64,000 bases of DNA from Calliopum simillimum (lineage: Eukaryota; Arthropoda; Insecta; Diptera; Lauxaniidae), in assembly GCA_951812925.1 (NCBI GenBank), contig OX638372.1, positions 84,217,058-84,281,057 on the forward strand, read 5' to 3'. Shown piece after piece: positions 44,241 to 55,258 of the stretch. Each line of letters begins with the position of its first letter. The stretch's first letter is position 1. The notes beneath the pieces are model-generated. The model saw only the letters and a program-made list of their open reading frames with translations. It searched no databases and was not told the DNA's origin. A program made the position numbers and the translations under genes.

Positions 44241-45162
44241 TGTTGTAAAAGTGTAGCAAAATGCTGTATATTTTACAGCATTTACTTTCATTTTTCATCC
44301 CATATCTTTTGCAGTTCATATTACAATTTTGTTGTACATTTGAAAAATTTGCTGTGAAAAATAAAATATTTGCTGTAGATTTCACAACAAAAAAAATTTG
44401 TATTCCACAACATTTGCTGTTGATAGTACTGTAAAAACAGTAAAAGCTACAATTTTGTATGTACATTTCACAGTAGTGTGCTTTCAATTCTACAGTTTTA
44501 TGCTTATAAAAATACTTTACACTAGAGAACAAAAAACAGCAAGATATTTTCGAATTTTATTTATTGAATTCATATGATTTATAGAAACATTTCATACATA
44601 TCATGGTACTTTTATAGATACATTCATATAAATAATTTAGATTTTTTGGTACAGATTTAAGTAGTTAATTTTTATTTACACATACTGGTATTAAACAAAC
44701 TTATTTCTGAAGGTTTTTGTTCCATCAAATAATTTATTTAAGTGTATTGGTGGACTTGTAAAAGTGTTAATGTTTAAAACTATATAATCATTTAGTATTG
44801 TTGTTGGATCTACAATATAAGAACTATAATGAAAATTAAAATTTATTATTTTAAACTCGCAGCATACTAAAAACACTTCAATGTTATCACACACAAGAAT
44901 GTTTAGTATTTTAAAAAATCGTTTTTGATTCGTTATAATGATATTTAGGTAATTTTAGTTAGTACAAAGTAATATGATACCATCTTCAGCATCCTTTATA
45001 CCCACTCTCCAACATGTTTTTCCTACCACTTTAATAATGTTCTTTAGTGGTATTGCAGAGTTTAAAAAATACAGCAAAGGAAGAGTCCTTTCATCTGTTA
45101 ATGTAAACAAAAGCACACTATTGTAACTAGAAATTAGCAAAGTAATTCCATTTACATTATCA
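44241..45162. other. Transposon-like stretch with minus-strand coding remnants
   Basis: Two minus-strand frames look partly protein-like: 45140-44955 (VGKTCWRVGIKDAEDGIILL) and 44894-44691 (YIVDPTTILNDYIVLNI, SPPIHLNKLFDGTKTF). They may be parts of one transposon-encoded protein; I cannot name the family. 44240-44530 and 45900-46260 both carry TTTGCTGT / ACAGC / TTACAA motifs that could be the two ends of one insertion. Confidence 0.3.
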
Positions 45163-45570
45163 TAGTCTAAGATCCAGCAGCAAAAAAAAATCTTATGGAT
45201 CGAGTTTTTAGGGGGAATATATTATATATTTTTGCCGGGTTGCCTATCAAAATGTGGCCGCTAGTATTTTCAAATTGTGATAACTTATGAACCGTGAGTT
45301 GCACGAAGAAAAGTGCCAAAATCGTTTTTAATGAATAGTCATACGTTCGACAAGTAATTTTTATTATATGTAAAGAAATTTACCATTTAGGAGTTATTTA
45401 TTATTACGTTTATTGTTTATTGCGTACAAAAATCGTTTTTTAATAAATAATTCTTAAACGGTAAATAGGCAACAGGGCAAAAATATATTCCATTCAAAAA
45501 TATACGTAAAAATTAGATTTTAACTAAAAACTCGATCCATCCTTTTTTTTTGCTGCCGGATCTCGTACTA
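45163..45570. mobile_element. Inverted-repeat element, 408 bp
   Basis: TAGTCTAAGATCCAGCAGCA at the left matches the reverse complement of the right end (TGCTGCCGGATCTCGTACTA). TGGATCGAGTTTTTA pairs with TAAAAACTCGATCCA. Confidence 0.8.
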
Positions 45571-45587
45571 TAAGGCATGTTTTCAGT

Positions 45588-45777
45588 TCCAGTTTGATAG
45601 GAATGGAATCAATGTTAAGGTACTCTGCGTTTCGATACTGAACACCACATCGGAATACGTTTCAGTGCACCGAATTAAATTAGTAGCCTTTTTATTTATT
45701 TCAATAAAATTCCGTTTCTATTTTGTTTTCCGAAACGCAGAGCACCTTGACATTGATTCCATGCCGATTTCGATCGG
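45588..45777. mobile_element. Inverted-repeat element, ~190 bp
   Basis: GGAATCAATGTTAAGGTACT with CTGCGTTTCG pairs with CGAAACGCAG with AGCACCTTGACATTGATTCC. Arms are about 35-45 bp. Confidence 0.8.
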
Positions 45778-46352
45778 ATCAGAAATAATTTAGCATTTAC
45801 CTTCCGTAAGTTGACAAATTTCAATTAATTGTACTTGTAGTCTTTGCTTTTTAACACATCTTCCTCCTGATAGTGTTTGAGAAGCAAAGTGTTCACTTTT
45901 GCATTAACTGAAAACAATGCAATCAAAAAAAAAAAAAAAAAAACTTGAAATTCACAGCGAATGACTGCAAATTTCAAAACAGTTGTTGAACATTTTACAT
46001 TAAATTGTAAATTTTTTTACAAATCATTGTACTTAATACAGGAAATTGTTGCAAATTTCACCATTTTTCTAAGTAAATTTTACAAATAGCAACATCGATA
46101 ATTTTAACAAATTTCTGGCAGAAATTATTGCATTTGCTGTAAAACTAACAATTAATTGTGAATTCGATTTAACTTACTTTTAAATTAGCAAATCCACAGA
46201 GTATTGTAAGATCCACAACAAAACGCTGTTAAAACTACCGCAGTAATGATAAATAAAGTGTGAAAAGTCCATTGCAGAGTCGTGTGCGCATAAAAAGTTA
46301 TTAAGGCTCAAAGGTCGCTAAAATCAGTTTTTTGCAAATATCTCGCTAATGC
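45778..46352. other. Noncoding stretch, right flank of the insertion in the CxCG gene
   Basis: TTTTGCAAATATCTCGCTAA at 46331 matches the outer arms of the 7095 foldback element, so a scrap of that family sits at the edge of the resumed coding repeat. Confidence 0.45.
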
Positions 46353-46672
46353 TAACTAATGCGAGCTAAATCACAGCAGCAAGCTGCTGAAAACCTGTAT
46401 TCAGCTCGACCACAGCAGCAACTAGCTGCTGCTCAACATATGTTTGCAGCTCAACCACAGCAGGCACAGGCTGCTGGGCATGCATTTGCGGCTCAACAGC
46501 AACTACTTGCTGCTCAAAATGTTCATGCACTTAAGCAGGGTAGCTATTAGCAGATGTTAAATGTGATCAAGCACCTCTAAAAAATCTCATCAATTTAATG
46601 GAAATAATTGACTTAGATGGAGAGGAAATTGATCAAGAGATGGATAGAAATTTAAATGAATTCAGCAAATAA
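46353..46672 (+). pseudogene. CxCG / Gln-Ala-repeat protein, 3' part
   Basis: The frame resumes with AKSQQQAAENLYSARPQQQL, AAAQHMFAAQPQ and FAAQQQLLAAQNVHALKQ, the same Gln/Ala unit as 43500-43688, and stops at 46548-46550. A frame change near there leads to an acidic C-terminus: LLADVKCDQAPLKNLINLME, IIDLDGEEIDQEMDRNLNEF, SK and TAA at 46670-46672. About 2.5 kb of transposon DNA separates it from the 5' part, so the locus is disrupted unless the insertion is spliced out or the assembly is wrong. Confidence 0.5.
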
Positions 46673-46794
46673 TGTGTAATTAATTTTTTCTGTTTTTTCC
46701 TATTTATTTGGTTTTTATCTTTTATTTTAACTGTAAAATTTTTTTATACCTGTTGTACTTTTTATTTATTACAGATTCATTATCACATCTCCAA

Positions 46795-46950
46795 TTTTCG
46801 ATACAACCTGTTATTTTGGATACACCGTCTTTTGGATTTTAACCACTAATTCATATTCTACCTGATATTTTAGATACTTCCTGATCAATTGGATGCGACC
46901 TAATTTTTTGAATACAACCTGCAATCTATTTTTTTGGATACAACCTGGCG
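46795..46950 (+). repeat. Degenerate GGATACAACCTG tandem repeat
   Basis: CGATACAACCTG, GGATACACCGTC, AGATACTTCCTG, GGATGCGACCTA, GAATACAACCTG and GGATACAACCTG follow one another at intervals of about 25-35 bp, mostly after a TTTT(T)G run. Confidence 0.7.
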
Positions 46951-46958
46951 ATATGATG

Positions 46959-47133
46959 GGCTTCTTTCTAAACGTCAGTTGCTTTGGGTTGAAACAGCAT
47001 TTTCATAAAAAAAATCTCGCATAGTTTTAGAAGCTCATTGCACTTAAGTCAAAAAATTTCTAAAATTATGCAATATTTTGTGCATGAAAATGCTGTTGCA
47101 ATACAAAGCAACTGACGTTTAGGAAGACGGCCA
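46959..47133. mobile_element. Inverted-repeat element, ~175 bp
   Basis: CTAAACGTCAGTTGCTTTG and AACAGCATTTTCAT at the left pair with ATGAAAATGCTGTT and CAAAGCAACTGACGTTTAG at the right. Confidence 0.85.
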
Positions 47134-47254
47134 ATCATTTATGTTCAGTCAACCTAAATATACAATCAAAAAAAAAAAAAAAAAAAAATTGCTATCAGCA
47201 TCTTTTTTATGATTTCCACAATTTAGATTTTTTTTTTTGTAATTTTATTGTAAT

Positions 47255-48463
47255 GAAACCAAATTTTTATTTATTTATTTTAAAACAAGATCCTTAAGCT
47301 ACAAGACACATTAATAAGAAGTTCATATTACAAAATTAAAATAAAACTAGTATTGATAATCATTGTGAAATTAAGTAAATTGCAATTAAGTAAATTTAAA
47401 AGTAAAATTATGTTAAAATAATAAAAATAATTTATCCTAAGCCAGTTGTCAAGGGAGACATAGTGAAAGGAACGATAAAAGCCTGTTGGGCGAACAAGCA
47501 AAAAGAATAGTAATAATGTTTAAATTATTGCAAGCTGCCGAAATACAGCATGAGATTAGTTTTAAATTGCACTGTGTTACGTAAACCAAGTAAATGAGCT
47601 GGCAAAGCGTTCCAGAGACGAATTGCGTAGATGTAAGACTGGCGGTCAGAATTTAAAGTTTTGTGCTGTATTTGTACAATTTTATTCAAACGAGCAGATC
47701 GAAGAAACTTAACACGCGAGTAGAGATAGGTTGGTTCTTTTGTGAAAATAATTTTGTGCAGCATTAGTAAGGTTTTCATTTTCAAAAAAGTTTCAAAAGT
47801 GATACCGAAGATTTCTATAGAGTACACTGAGATGTGCTCATAGCGCTTTATCCCATATACATACCTAGCTATGTTATTGAAAACTACATTTAGTTTATGT
47901 TTGCAAATGCTATCACAGTTTGCGAATAATTCACATCCATATGTCAATTTTGGGATAAGGTAACTTTTGGCTAATGTCAGCCGTATTTTAAGCGGCATGA
48001 AATATTGTGTAGTCCACAGAGCTCGTAACTTCCCGTACACTTTCCCAATCGCTTTAGAAATGTGGTCATTCCACGTCAAAAAACCATTGAAAGTTATACC
48101 AAAATACTTAGCTGTTTTGACAATTTCAAGTTCACAGCTGTTTAAAAGTATTTTAGGTAGAGCTTTTTGGTCGAGTGGTTTTTTGTAAGTCCACAGGCAT
48201 TTCGATCTGCTAGGGTTTAGGCAGAGGTCGTTGGCTTCTGCCCAGGCTTGAATGCAATCTAGGTCTTCATTGACATTAAGAGCACATGAGCCAATTGAAT
48301 TTATATTGCTAGTTGCATAAACTTGAACGTCGTCCGCGTATATGTGGATTTGACAATTTTGTATGACACTTGGAAGATCATTGATGTACATTATGAAAAT
48401 CAGAGGTCCTAGCACTAAACCTTGAGGAACACCTCTTTGTATGTACTTTAAGTAGTTGAGAAG
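47255..48463 (-). mobile_element. 5'-truncated LINE, minus strand
   Basis: The tail is AAATAAATAAATAAAAA on the minus strand (47262-47285). The 5' end is cut at about 48463, where the palindromic element begins. Same family as the LINE at 10167-12590. Confidence 0.85.
47525..48445 (-). pseudogene. LINE ORF2, reverse-transcriptase C-terminal half
   Basis: It starts in the RT domain at YIQRGVPQGLVLGPL, then YINDLP, the catalytic YADDVQVYA, KYFGITFNGFLTWNDHISKA, TYGCELFANCDS, IKRYEHIS and the end motif AIRLWNALPAH. The frame is intact over 307 codons to the stop; only the N-terminal half is missing. The Met at 48478 lies outside the element and is not a start. Confidence 0.9.
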
Positions 48464-48784
48464 TAAAACCATTGGCACTTACAGTCAAAATAAACAAAAA
48501 TGGAACCCTGACCTTGCCTTGCTATCTGTCAAAAGACTATAAAATTTTGACATTTTCGCAGATTAAGAAGAAGCAGCATTTGTTATCGCTGCAACCAAGG
48601 TAATTCATGAGTTTTACCCATGATGGAATTACCCTGGTTGCAGCGATAACAAATGCTGCTTCTTCTTAAACTGCGAAAATGTTAAAATTTTATAGTCTTT
48701 TGACAGATAGCAAGGCAAGATCAGGGTTCCATTTTTGTTTATTTTGACGATTTGCCATAACCATTGTTATTGAACCATGGTTTT
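48464..48784. mobile_element. Near-perfect palindromic element (321 bp)
   Basis: GTCAAAATAAACAAAAATGG at the left and its inverse at the right frame arms of ~130 bp (CAGCATTTGTTATCGCTGCA in both) with a 19-base loop near 48600. GTAAAACCAT at 48464 pairs with ATGGTTTTAC at 48775-48784; the left arm lacks ~20 bp. A piece of the same arm occurs at 31950-32030 inside the hAT-like element. Confidence 0.85.
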
Positions 48785-49149
48785 ACCTAAACTTGGACTG
48801 TGCAAACTTGACTTTTGCATTTTGTCGTTGATCAATTCCGGAAAATATGCAAAAGAAAAAACAATTCAGATGAAAATAAAATAAAAATTGAGTATACTGA
48901 AAACTGTACAGACTTGCCTTGTTTCTTTATTTACGCATTTAAGTAGCTCTAATATAAAATATTTCTGGTTTCTGGTTGTGTAATTTCTGCCTTTAGAACA
49001 AACTTCCATGTCACAACGTTGAAAATAATAGGACTCCACTTCTACCTCTGTACCTAATATTTGTTGAAAATTGAAAGCAAAAGTTGCTCATTATCTTGTG
49101 TAGTTCATTTGATGAAGCCGCAAAGAGCATATCCTCTAGTATTTGTCCA
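48785..49149. other. Noncoding flank of a hAT relic
   Basis: No recognisable feature. Confidence 0.45.
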
Positions 49150-50828
49150 CAGACAGCTGTATTAGCTTTCGATAAATATAAAGCAGCAGAATTAAAAATC
49201 GTAATGTTTTTGGTCAAAAACAATTTACCTTTTACTTTATTCGATAGTTGATCTTGTTAAATCGTTGTACAATGAATCCAAAATATGTCAAAAAATAAAA
49301 TGTGGTAAGACTAAATATACAGAAACCATTTGCACACTGCTTTCTGAGGAGGGTGTGAAATGTATTATTAATAAATTAAAAGTGCAACATTTTTCACTAA
49401 TTATTGATGAAAAAACCGACGTAGGTTGCAAAAAAGCCTTAACTTTGATTGCTAGATACTATGATTTTGATAAAAATATATAATTTTCTTGCACTCATTG
49501 AATTAGAAAGCAGTACTGTAAAGTCGGTTTTTTAATGCGATAAAGATATTCTTTGACGAACACAAAATAACATTTCAAAACTGAATTGGATTTGCAGCTG
49601 ATAATGCCAATGCAATGATGGGACCCTATGATGGGGTACAGGCTATGATGAAGGAACAAAATCCATATGTATACACCCTTGGGTGTACGTGCAACTCACT
49701 TCATTTGTGCTCTAATGCAGCTGCAAAGAAATTACCCGCTGAATGTGAAAAACTAGCTCGCAATATATACTTTTTTTTTACACACAGTTCAAAAAGACAA
49801 CTAAAATTCAAAGAGTTTCAAGAAAGTTTTATGGCCCCTGTACACAAAATTCTCAAGACATCAACAACTAGATGGTTATCTTTAGAAGGCGTGGTAAATC
49901 GAATTTTAGAACAGTGGAAACCACTTCAGTATTATTTCCTTCTCAACAAATTCAATAATGATTCGGATTTGGCGATTAATATTTCCAAAAATTTAAATTC
50001 AATTAACAAAGTACATATATTTTCTTTTCCTATCGTACATACTGAAGTTGACAAATAATTTGAACAAAGAGTTTCAGAGCGAAAATCCAAAAATTTTCAA
50101 ACTACTGCCTGCCATCAAAGGCTATTTACTAGATATACATACTACACAATTTCGTCAAAAAAGAATTTATTGACGAAAACAATCTAAACAAATTGGATAT
50201 CGAAAAAGCTAAATATATATTTATTGACGACAAAGATATTTATGTTGGGCCTAAGGCACAGTTAGCTATGAATGAATTTTCAAAAGTGGATATTATATCA
50301 ATTAAAAAAAACTGCAAAGAATACTATACAAAACTTGTTTCGAAAATAATAATAAAACGATTTGACTTTGCTGATGAAACTTTAACTGAGCTACAAAAAT
50401 TAAATCCTCAAAGCCTGGGAGAGAGTATGGTTCCTCTGTTTAATTTGTTTCCAAATATTTGTGGTGACTAAATTGAAGAAATCGAAGTGGAGTGGCGCCG
50501 GGTTATCCACCAAAAAAATGTTCCTACCGTTAGTAGTAGAAATATTGAAAGCTTTTGGGGAGCTATATTTCAAGAAAAAAATTCTTTGGGCGAATTTTTA
50601 TATCCAAATTTAAAACGTTTTATTGGATCACTGCTTAGTTTGCCACACAGCAGCGCATCAGCTGAAAGAATTTTTTCAGACCTAAACAACATAAAAACAA
50701 AGAATCGAAATTGCTTAAAAATAAGCACTGTATATGCTTTATTAATAGTGAAACAAACGGTAAAGAACTGCTCCCTAAAAGAATGGTATCCATCTAAAGA
50801 GCTGCTTAACAAATATAAAAAATGTTAA
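49150..50828 (+). pseudogene. hAT-superfamily transposase, frameshifted
   Basis: hAT transposases carry an RNase-H-like core and a C-terminal dimerisation domain. Readings in order: AELKIVMFLVKNNLPFTLFD, FSLIIDEKTDVGCKKALTLI (conserved IDE-TD with the first catalytic Asp), GFAADNANAMMGPYDGVQAM, LGCTCNSLHLCSNAAAKKLP, STTRWLSLEGVVNRILEQW and finally LLSLPHSSASAERIFSDLNN, the dimerisation signature, to the stop at 50826-50828. At least four shifts or stops separate the pieces, so it is inactive. Terminal inverted repeats and the 8-bp duplication were not found. Confidence 0.9.
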
Positions 50829-50877
50829 TTTTATTTTCTAGTTTTGCTACTTTCTTTATTTTATAAAATTAGCTATA

Positions 50878-52495
50878 CAGTGAGCAAAAAAAGTATAGGA
50901 ACGCAATGCTTTTGTAACAAAACTCATTCAAATTTGTCTTTATTTAAATTAAAATTAATACGAATTGATATAACTATGGCTATGCATATATCAAGGAACA
51001 TAAAAGTCTTTTTCAGATTCTAATTTAATAAAAAACAAAAGGATAAGAATCAAAAAACAAACAAGGAATCAATTTACAACGACAAAAAAGTTTAGGAACA
51101 CTTTGATATATTTCAAATTAGTACTTCGTTGGACCTCCTTTTGCTGCGATTACTGCCTGCAGGCGGCGATGCATGCTTTGGACTAAAACTTGAGTGTCCT
51201 TTTTGGTGATTTTCTCCCACTCATTCATCAAAATTTCTTTAAGGGATGTCTTGGACGTAATATGGTGTTTGCGAATCCTTTTGTCCAGCAAATTCCACAC
51301 ATGCTCAATAGGATTGATGCCTGGGGATTGTGGAGGTGTATGTAATTGCTTACAATTGTAAAGCAGCCACTCTTTGACCAGATAAGAAGTGTGTTTAGGA
51401 TCATTATCCTGTTGAAAACGAAAGGTTTTCTTATCTAACCCAAGCTGGGACGCACTCTGCTGAAGATTCTCTTTCAAAACCTTCAAATATAAATGTTTAT
51501 CCATTTTTGTGTCAATAAACACAAGTTTTCCAACTCCTGCTGTGGCCATACACCCCCACACCATGACGTTTCCACCTCCGTGCTTCACAGTTGGAGTTAA
51601 ATTTTTTAATTTCAAATTTTCCACACCTTTTGAGACCCATCGGAACCAAAAATGTTAAATTTCGACTCGTCACTCCATAGTATATTGTCCCAGAATGAAT
51701 CGGGCTCGTCAATATATTTTCTCGCGAACGCCAGCCTCTTTTCTCGGTTTACTTATGAAATAAATGGCTTTTTACGTGGTGTTCGTGCTTTATACCCATT
51801 CCTATGGAGCACATTTCTTATTGTTTGCGGATGCACATTAGTCCCTGAGTTTCGCAGCACTTCCTCCTGTATTTTTGGCGCCGATTTCTTAGGATTCCGT
51901 TTTATTTCGCCCAGGATTTGGCGTTCTTCTCGAGGTGTTAGTTTTTTTGGGCGACCTGAACGTGCCTTAACATGCAAAGTTGCAGAGTTTCCGTAGGATC
52001 TTATAATGTTATGAATGCTGGAAGGAGCCCGATGGAGTATTCTACCAATTTCACGGATACCATTTCCCTCTAAGTAACGTTCCAAAATAATTTTTCGCAC
52101 TTCAAAAGGAATTTCACTGCCTCGACCCATTTTCTAACTTATTTGAAAACGCTTTACAACAAGAATGAATTTCTTATGACATGAAACGCAAATATAGAGA
52201 TGTCGACAAAAAGCAAATATGCGATTACCGTAAGGTTCTCTAGAAAAACGAAAATAAAACTACATAGGAATACCTGTTCCTAAACTTTTTTGGCGTGAAT
52301 TTTGGTGTCTTACTTGAACTTTTGTGAATTTTATTCCCGAAAGATGCAAAATACGTTATTTTGCATTATATTTAAGTAAAACAGACATATTTCACATAGC
52401 CTTAACAAATATTACCGATTCAGGTATGTATAAAGGGAAACTTAAAGCTTTCAATATTTAAGAACTGAGTGTTCCTAAACTTTTTTTGCCCACTG
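50878..52495 (-). mobile_element. Tc1-like transposon with both ends and TA target sites
   Basis: CAGTGAGCAAAAAAAGTATA at 50878 and the inverse of CAGTGGGCAAAAAAAGTTTA ending at 52495 are the terminal repeats, flanked by TA (50876-50877 and 52496-52497). Element length is 1618 bp with one transposase gene on the minus strand. Tc1-type elements begin CAGTG and duplicate TA. Confidence 0.95.
51118..52130 (-). pseudogene. Tc1-like transposase (DDE), few lesions
   Basis: It starts at ATG 52130: MGRGSEIPFEVRKIILERYL and IREIGRILHRAPSSIHNII form the helix-turn-helix. KARSGRPKKLTPREERQI is the GRPK hook and second DNA-binding part. NVLHRNGYKARTPRKKPFIS is followed by one TAA, then the frame continues to LWSDESKFNIFGSDGSQ (first catalytic Asp). 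A small shift near 51625 leads to VKHGGGNVMVWGCMA, FQQDNDPKHTS (second Asp) and PPQSPGINPIEHVWN (Glu). The spacing from the second Asp to Glu is 33 residues, one less than the usual 34, and SPDLNPIE has G for D. The stop is at 51118-51120. One stop plus one shift suggest a recent death. Confidence 0.9.
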
Positions 52496-52849
52496 TATAT
52501 GTAAATAAATTAATTTAAACCAAAATAAACTATTTGTAAAACGTAAAGCTATTGTGGTTGCTATTTTTGTAAAACCCATATTTCAGCAATGTTCGTTTTC
52601 GAAATATATTTAGAATTATGGGCACCGAATTTTTTATTTATTTAGAAAGCGCTGATTGACACCTCTCGCCATAGCCAAAATTCTTAGAAAACATGGCCTA
52701 CTATGAATGATACGATGTACAAATATAGAAATTTCAATTACGAATTTTTTTAAAGCAAGCTACGTTGAAATTTGTAATAAATAAATTGAATTAAAATTTT
52801 TTATTTTATGCTACATAAACTTTTTTTTTTTCCTTCGAACCTCTTTGTG
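52496..52849. other. Noncoding stretch
   Basis: AT-rich; nothing recognised. Confidence 0.5.
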
Positions 52850-52964
52850 GCGCGGCACACAGGTGCCAATCGAAGTAAAAGCTGGCCAAAAATGTAATTT
52901 TCCACGTAAACTTTTGAAAATCAGTTTTTAGGCTCTAGGGGTAGTGAGTGCAACTTTTGAACAA

Positions 52965-53455
52965 AAATAAGTTGAGTTCGGACAAGGGGGCGTGGCACCT
53001 CCCATATAAGCAAAAGTTTAAAAATGCTATACTGAAAGCGTTTTTTGAGATAGTCCAACCGAATTTCACAGAAACACTAAAGATGATAAAAGCAAGCTCT
53101 CAACACAAAATGGGTGAAATCGGGCAAGGCGGCGTGGAACCTCCCATATAAGCAAAAGTTTCAAAATGCTATACTAAAAGCGTTTTTTAGGATAAGCCGT
53201 CTAAATTTCACTCAGATACTAAAAATATTAAATACAAGCTTTTGAGTGAAAAGTACGCAATTTCGCACAGGAGGGCGTGGCACCTCCCATATAAGCAAGT
53301 TTAAAAATGCTATACTAAAAGCGTTTTTTGAGGTAAGCCGTCCAAATTTCACTGAGATACTAAGAATATTAAATGAAAGCTTTGAGCAAAAGCTATGCGA
53401 ACTAGGACAAGAGGGCGTGGCACCTCCCATATATATAAAAAATTCAAAATGCAAT
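52965..53455 (-). repeat. Tandem array of DINE-like ~150-bp units (reverse)
   Basis: GGGGGCGTGGCACCTCCCAT, GCGGCGTGGAACCTCCCATA, AGGGCGTGGCACCTCCCATA (twice) and ATGCTATACTGAAAGCGTTT / ATGCTATACTAAAAGCGTTT occur at ~150-bp intervals, about four units. The start, CCAGCCAG tract and end of the DINE-like element are absent, so only the repeat unit is amplified here. Confidence 0.85.
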
Positions 53456-53647
53456 ACAGCCATTACAAGCCTAGCGTAACAAGATCTGCTACACCCCTTC
53501 CGATTTGGCTGAAATTTCGTACATGGTTTTGTTTCATGCCTAGTCTTCAAGAAAGTGGAAAAAAAAAAATTTGCGATTTTTTTCGTGGCTTGTGAAAAGG
53601 TGCAAAGTGTGACAAAATCTGTAAATTGTGACAAACTCTCCTCAAAT

Positions 53648-53912
53648 AATTGAGGAGTGGCCGTACCAAAGGGGCTAAGTACCATTTCGAGGCAGAAGTA
53701 ATGTCATACTTTTTATGTGCTTTATAGTCGGTTATTTGACTGCTATAGTTTTTTCAACATAATGACATGAATTTCACATAATCAAGTAAATTTTTAGTCA
53801 AAATAGAAAACAATTTTATTAACTTCTAAAAAAATGTCACTCGTTTCATATAATGACACTACTTTTGCCTCGAAATGGTACTTAGGCCCTTTGGTACGGC
53901 CACTCCTCAATT
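53648..53912. mobile_element. Inverted-repeat element, 265 bp
   Basis: AATTGAGGAGTGGCCGTACC with AAAGGGGCTAAGTACCATTT and CGAGGCAGAAGTAATGTCA is matched inverted by TGACACTACTTTTGCCTCG and onward to 53912. The ~58-bp ends are nearly perfect. The inner CGAGGCA-AAGTA-TGTCA block is shared with 16153-16378. Confidence 0.9.
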
Positions 53913-54669
53913 GTCAATAACTTAGACATTTCTTAACCGATTTTCACGTTCAGACCACTCCTGAAAAGGTATTAAATTAGGCTATAAGCTCTAGATAAAA
54001 TTTTTGTATTTGGTAAAAAGTACTAAATTTACTACTATTTTAGTACTAAACTACAAAAAACGTATCCATGTTCACCTTTTTTACCTTCCAAAATATATTT
54101 TTTGGAAAGAAAAAGAAAAATTCTTTCATATGTCGAAATTTCAAGAAGGTATCTTTCAAACTACGGCTGCAATTTCATTAAGAGAATCTCTCACTGTGAG
54201 CAAGCATAGGATGCAAAGTAGCAAAAAGTAGCACCCAATTTTTTCATCAATTATAGAAAAATCATTTGACAAAAAGACCCCGTTGTCGCCAGAGTGGAAC
54301 CTGGTGGAACTTTTTTTGTAGCTCTATGACTCTCCAATTTGTATCTCTCGCAGCTAACCTTACATCATGTATTCAAAAAACCACTAATGTTTTCTAATTT
54401 AGTATCGATTATCATTATTTACGTACCGCGGTGGTGTCCTCCTTACTATCCAATGACGTTTTTAACATTTTTTTGTTTTGGAAACTAATAACAACGCATA
54501 CAATATTACTCTTGCAAAGAAGAAAAATAATCTGTGCTAGGAACTACGACTTTGCGTTAAGGTACAAGAGAGCCAAGTTAATATTACGTAATATTTCAAA
54601 CGCCAAATCATGCGCTGGTGTTCTCTTTACAAAACTTGGCTGAAAAATAATCGAAATCCCAAGTCGATT
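53913..54669. other. Noncoding interior of the 52850 element
   Basis: Short readings here have no recognisable family. Confidence 0.45.
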
Positions 54670-55258
54670 TCACGATTTTTGGCCAGCTTTTACTTCGATT
54701 GGCACCTGTGTGCGCGGGCCCCTAGGCTATAGCTACGGTGACCATTTATTTGAAATTGAAATACAGAACACAAAAAAACAAAACAAAGGAATACATTTTT
54801 ATTACTTGATAACAATTTCTGTTTATTTTTTATCGTATTTCTATGTAGTATGGGGCTAGTTTTCCCATGACCAAAGGTCTACCGGAAACGTATTCTACGA
54901 AAAATTCTTAGAAAATTTTCCCAATAAACTATGGGCATCAACATCGAGCTCCCGCTTTTTCTCGAGAAATTTTTTCTACGAAATTTTGAACTAAAACAAT
55001 AACTCCTTCAAAAAAAAAAAAGAAAAAAAAAACACTATTTTATCATATAAAAAAGCATATGTATGTTTATCAATCATCAGTTTTGTCAGCTTACTGAATC
55101 TGCTTTTATCATGAACGATTTTTAATATTCAGGCTGAGTTTTGACCAGGTTTTTGCTGAAAACTGGTCAATAATTCTGAAAACATTTGTTGAAATAAGAC
55201 TTTCTGATCAGAAGAACTAGTGGCAGCAAATTTTTTAATTGAAATAGCCAATATAAAA

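Larger units (their letters stand above)
52850..54720. mobile_element. Element with ~40-bp inverted ends carrying nested repeats
   Basis: GCACACAGGTGCCAATCGAA with GTAAAAGCTGGCCAAAAAT (52858-52897) is matched inverted at 54670-54712 (ATTTTTGGCCAGCTTTTACT, TCGATTGGCACCTGTGTGC). Inside are a DINE-like tandem array and a small inverted-repeat element. No transposase frame was found. Confidence 0.8.
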
